A stretch of 5,951 nucleotides of DNA, taken from an uncultured Clostridium sp. GTDB taxonomy: Bacteria > Bacillota > Clostridia > Oscillospirales > Acutalibacteraceae. This document shows, piece by piece, positions 5,250 to 5,951 of the stretch (positions within the stretch are counted from its first letter, which is position 1; each line of letters starts with the position of its first letter). The notes beneath the pieces are model-generated. The model ran no database searches. It was not told the origin of the DNA and was given only the letters and a program-made list of their open reading frames with translations. Position numbers and translations under genes: made by a program. The DNA lies in NCBI GenBank assembly GCA_900547915.1, contig URIN01000106.1, positions 1-5,951 of the forward strand. The letters run 5' to 3'.

Positions 5250-5951
5250 TGGTAATTTTACCCGCTGTTGATATAATGGACGGCAAGCCCGTAAGGCTTT
5301 ATAAAGGCGATTTTTCAACTGCTCATCAGGTTGCCGAGGGCGCTTTGCAGACTGCTCTTGATTTTGAAAAGGCAGGCGCCGAGTGGATACATATGGTGGA
5401 TCTTGACGGTTCTCTCAAGAAGAAACGCGTAAATGAAAAGATATTTCTTTCCGTTGCCGAAAATACTTCACTTAAAGTGGAAGTCGGCGGGGGTATAAGA
5501 ACTATGCAGGATATAGATTTTTATATCGCTTCAGGAATATCCCGTGTAATTCTCGGTTCAGTCGCCCTTAAAGACCCCGAACTTGTCAAGAAAGCCGTAA
5601 ACGCGTACGGAGATAAAATAGCTGTTGGTATAGATGCAAAAAACGGTTACGCAGCCGCCGAGGGCTGGACTCAGACTTCGGATATATATTTCACCGACCT
5701 TGCAAAAAAAATGGAACAGTGCGGTGTTAAAACAATAATTTATACAGATATTTCAAAGGACGGCACTCTTTCAGGGCCGAACCTTGAACAGCTTGATGAG
5801 ATAAATAACGCCGTTTCGTGCGATATAATTGCATCGGGCGGTGTTACAAATATTAATGATATAACGGCTCTTAAATCGCTTGGGCTTTACGGTGCAATAT
5901 GCGGCAAAAGCATTTACAGCGGCAGCCTTGATCTAAAACAGGCGCTGGAGG
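5249..5951 (+). CDS. hisA: Phosphoribosylformimino-5-aminoimidazole carboxamide ribotide isomerase (3' end cut by window)
   Basis: HisA isomerises ProFAR to PRFAR, an Amadori rearrangement on a (beta/alpha)8 barrel, just before the HisH-HisF step. The window contains 234 codons; the family is usually about 235-245 residues, so only a few residues are missing and no stop is reached. The catalytic aspartates are in place: D8 in MVILPAVDIMDG and D129 in VGIDAKNG. Phosphate-binding loops are visible at VEVGGGIR (77-84), IASGGV (194-199) and CGKSIYSG (218-225), and the DISKDGTLSGPN loop (167-178) is typical. The start is fixed by GGAG and by the TAATG overlap with hisB. hisH, often placed between hisB and hisA in Firmicutes, is absent at this junction. 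Confidence 0.96.
   Translation, partial: MVILPAVDIMDGKPVRLYKGDFSTAHQVAEGALQTALDFEKAGAEWIHMVDLDGSLKKKRVNEKIFLSVAENTSLKVEVGGGIRTMQDIDFYIASGISRVILGSVALKDPELVKKAVNAYGDKIAVGIDAKNGYAAAEGWTQTSDIYFTDLAKKMEQCGVKTIIYTDISKDGTLSGPNLEQLDEINNAVSCDIIASGGVTNINDITALKSLGLYGAICGKSIYSGSLDLKQALE

Overview
The window looks like the left end of a contig from a Gram-positive, low-to-moderate G+C bacterium, most likely class Clostridia (Ruminococcaceae/Oscillospiraceae-like). The reasons are a PolC-type DNA polymerase III tail, short-form HisG with HisZ, AGGAGG-like ribosome binding sites, a TTGACA promoter, and a lipoprotein/DUF3006 pair of a kind common in Firmicutes. This placement is an inference from gene content; no species is claimed.

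Bases 1-46 are not genomic. They are an Illumina Nextera i7 adapter: the last bases of P7, an 8-base index, the read-2 adapter and the Tn5 mosaic end. Genomic sequence begins at about 47 with the last ~105 codons of polC, ending at 366. The 78-base gap 367-444 holds a good sigma-A promoter, a perfect 9+9 inverted repeat over its -10 element, a second smaller dyad at the predicted transcription start, and the ribosome binding site of the next gene.

From 445 to the right edge runs one tightly packed, co-directional histidine biosynthesis operon: a fused hisZ-hisG gene, hisD, a two-gene insert (a lipoprotein with a ComEC-like metallo-beta-lactamase domain and an Ada-like zinc tail, then a small DUF3006-type protein), hisB, and hisA cut off by the window edge. 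Gaps are 1-19 bases, and hisB/hisA overlap by one base, so a single transcript is likely. The his proteins cover step 1 (HisZG), step 4 (HisA), the dehydratase step (HisB) and the last step (HisD). hisC, hisH, hisF, hisI/E and a histidinol-phosphate phosphatase are not seen here; some may lie downstream. All catalytic motifs checked in the his enzymes are intact.

The points most worth a second look are the single-chain HisZ-HisG enzyme with almost no linker, the strong operator-like dyad on the his promoter, and the apparently unrelated surface-lipoprotein/DUF3006 module sitting where hisC often lies. No RNA genes, CRISPR arrays, insertion sequences or intrinsic terminators were seen.
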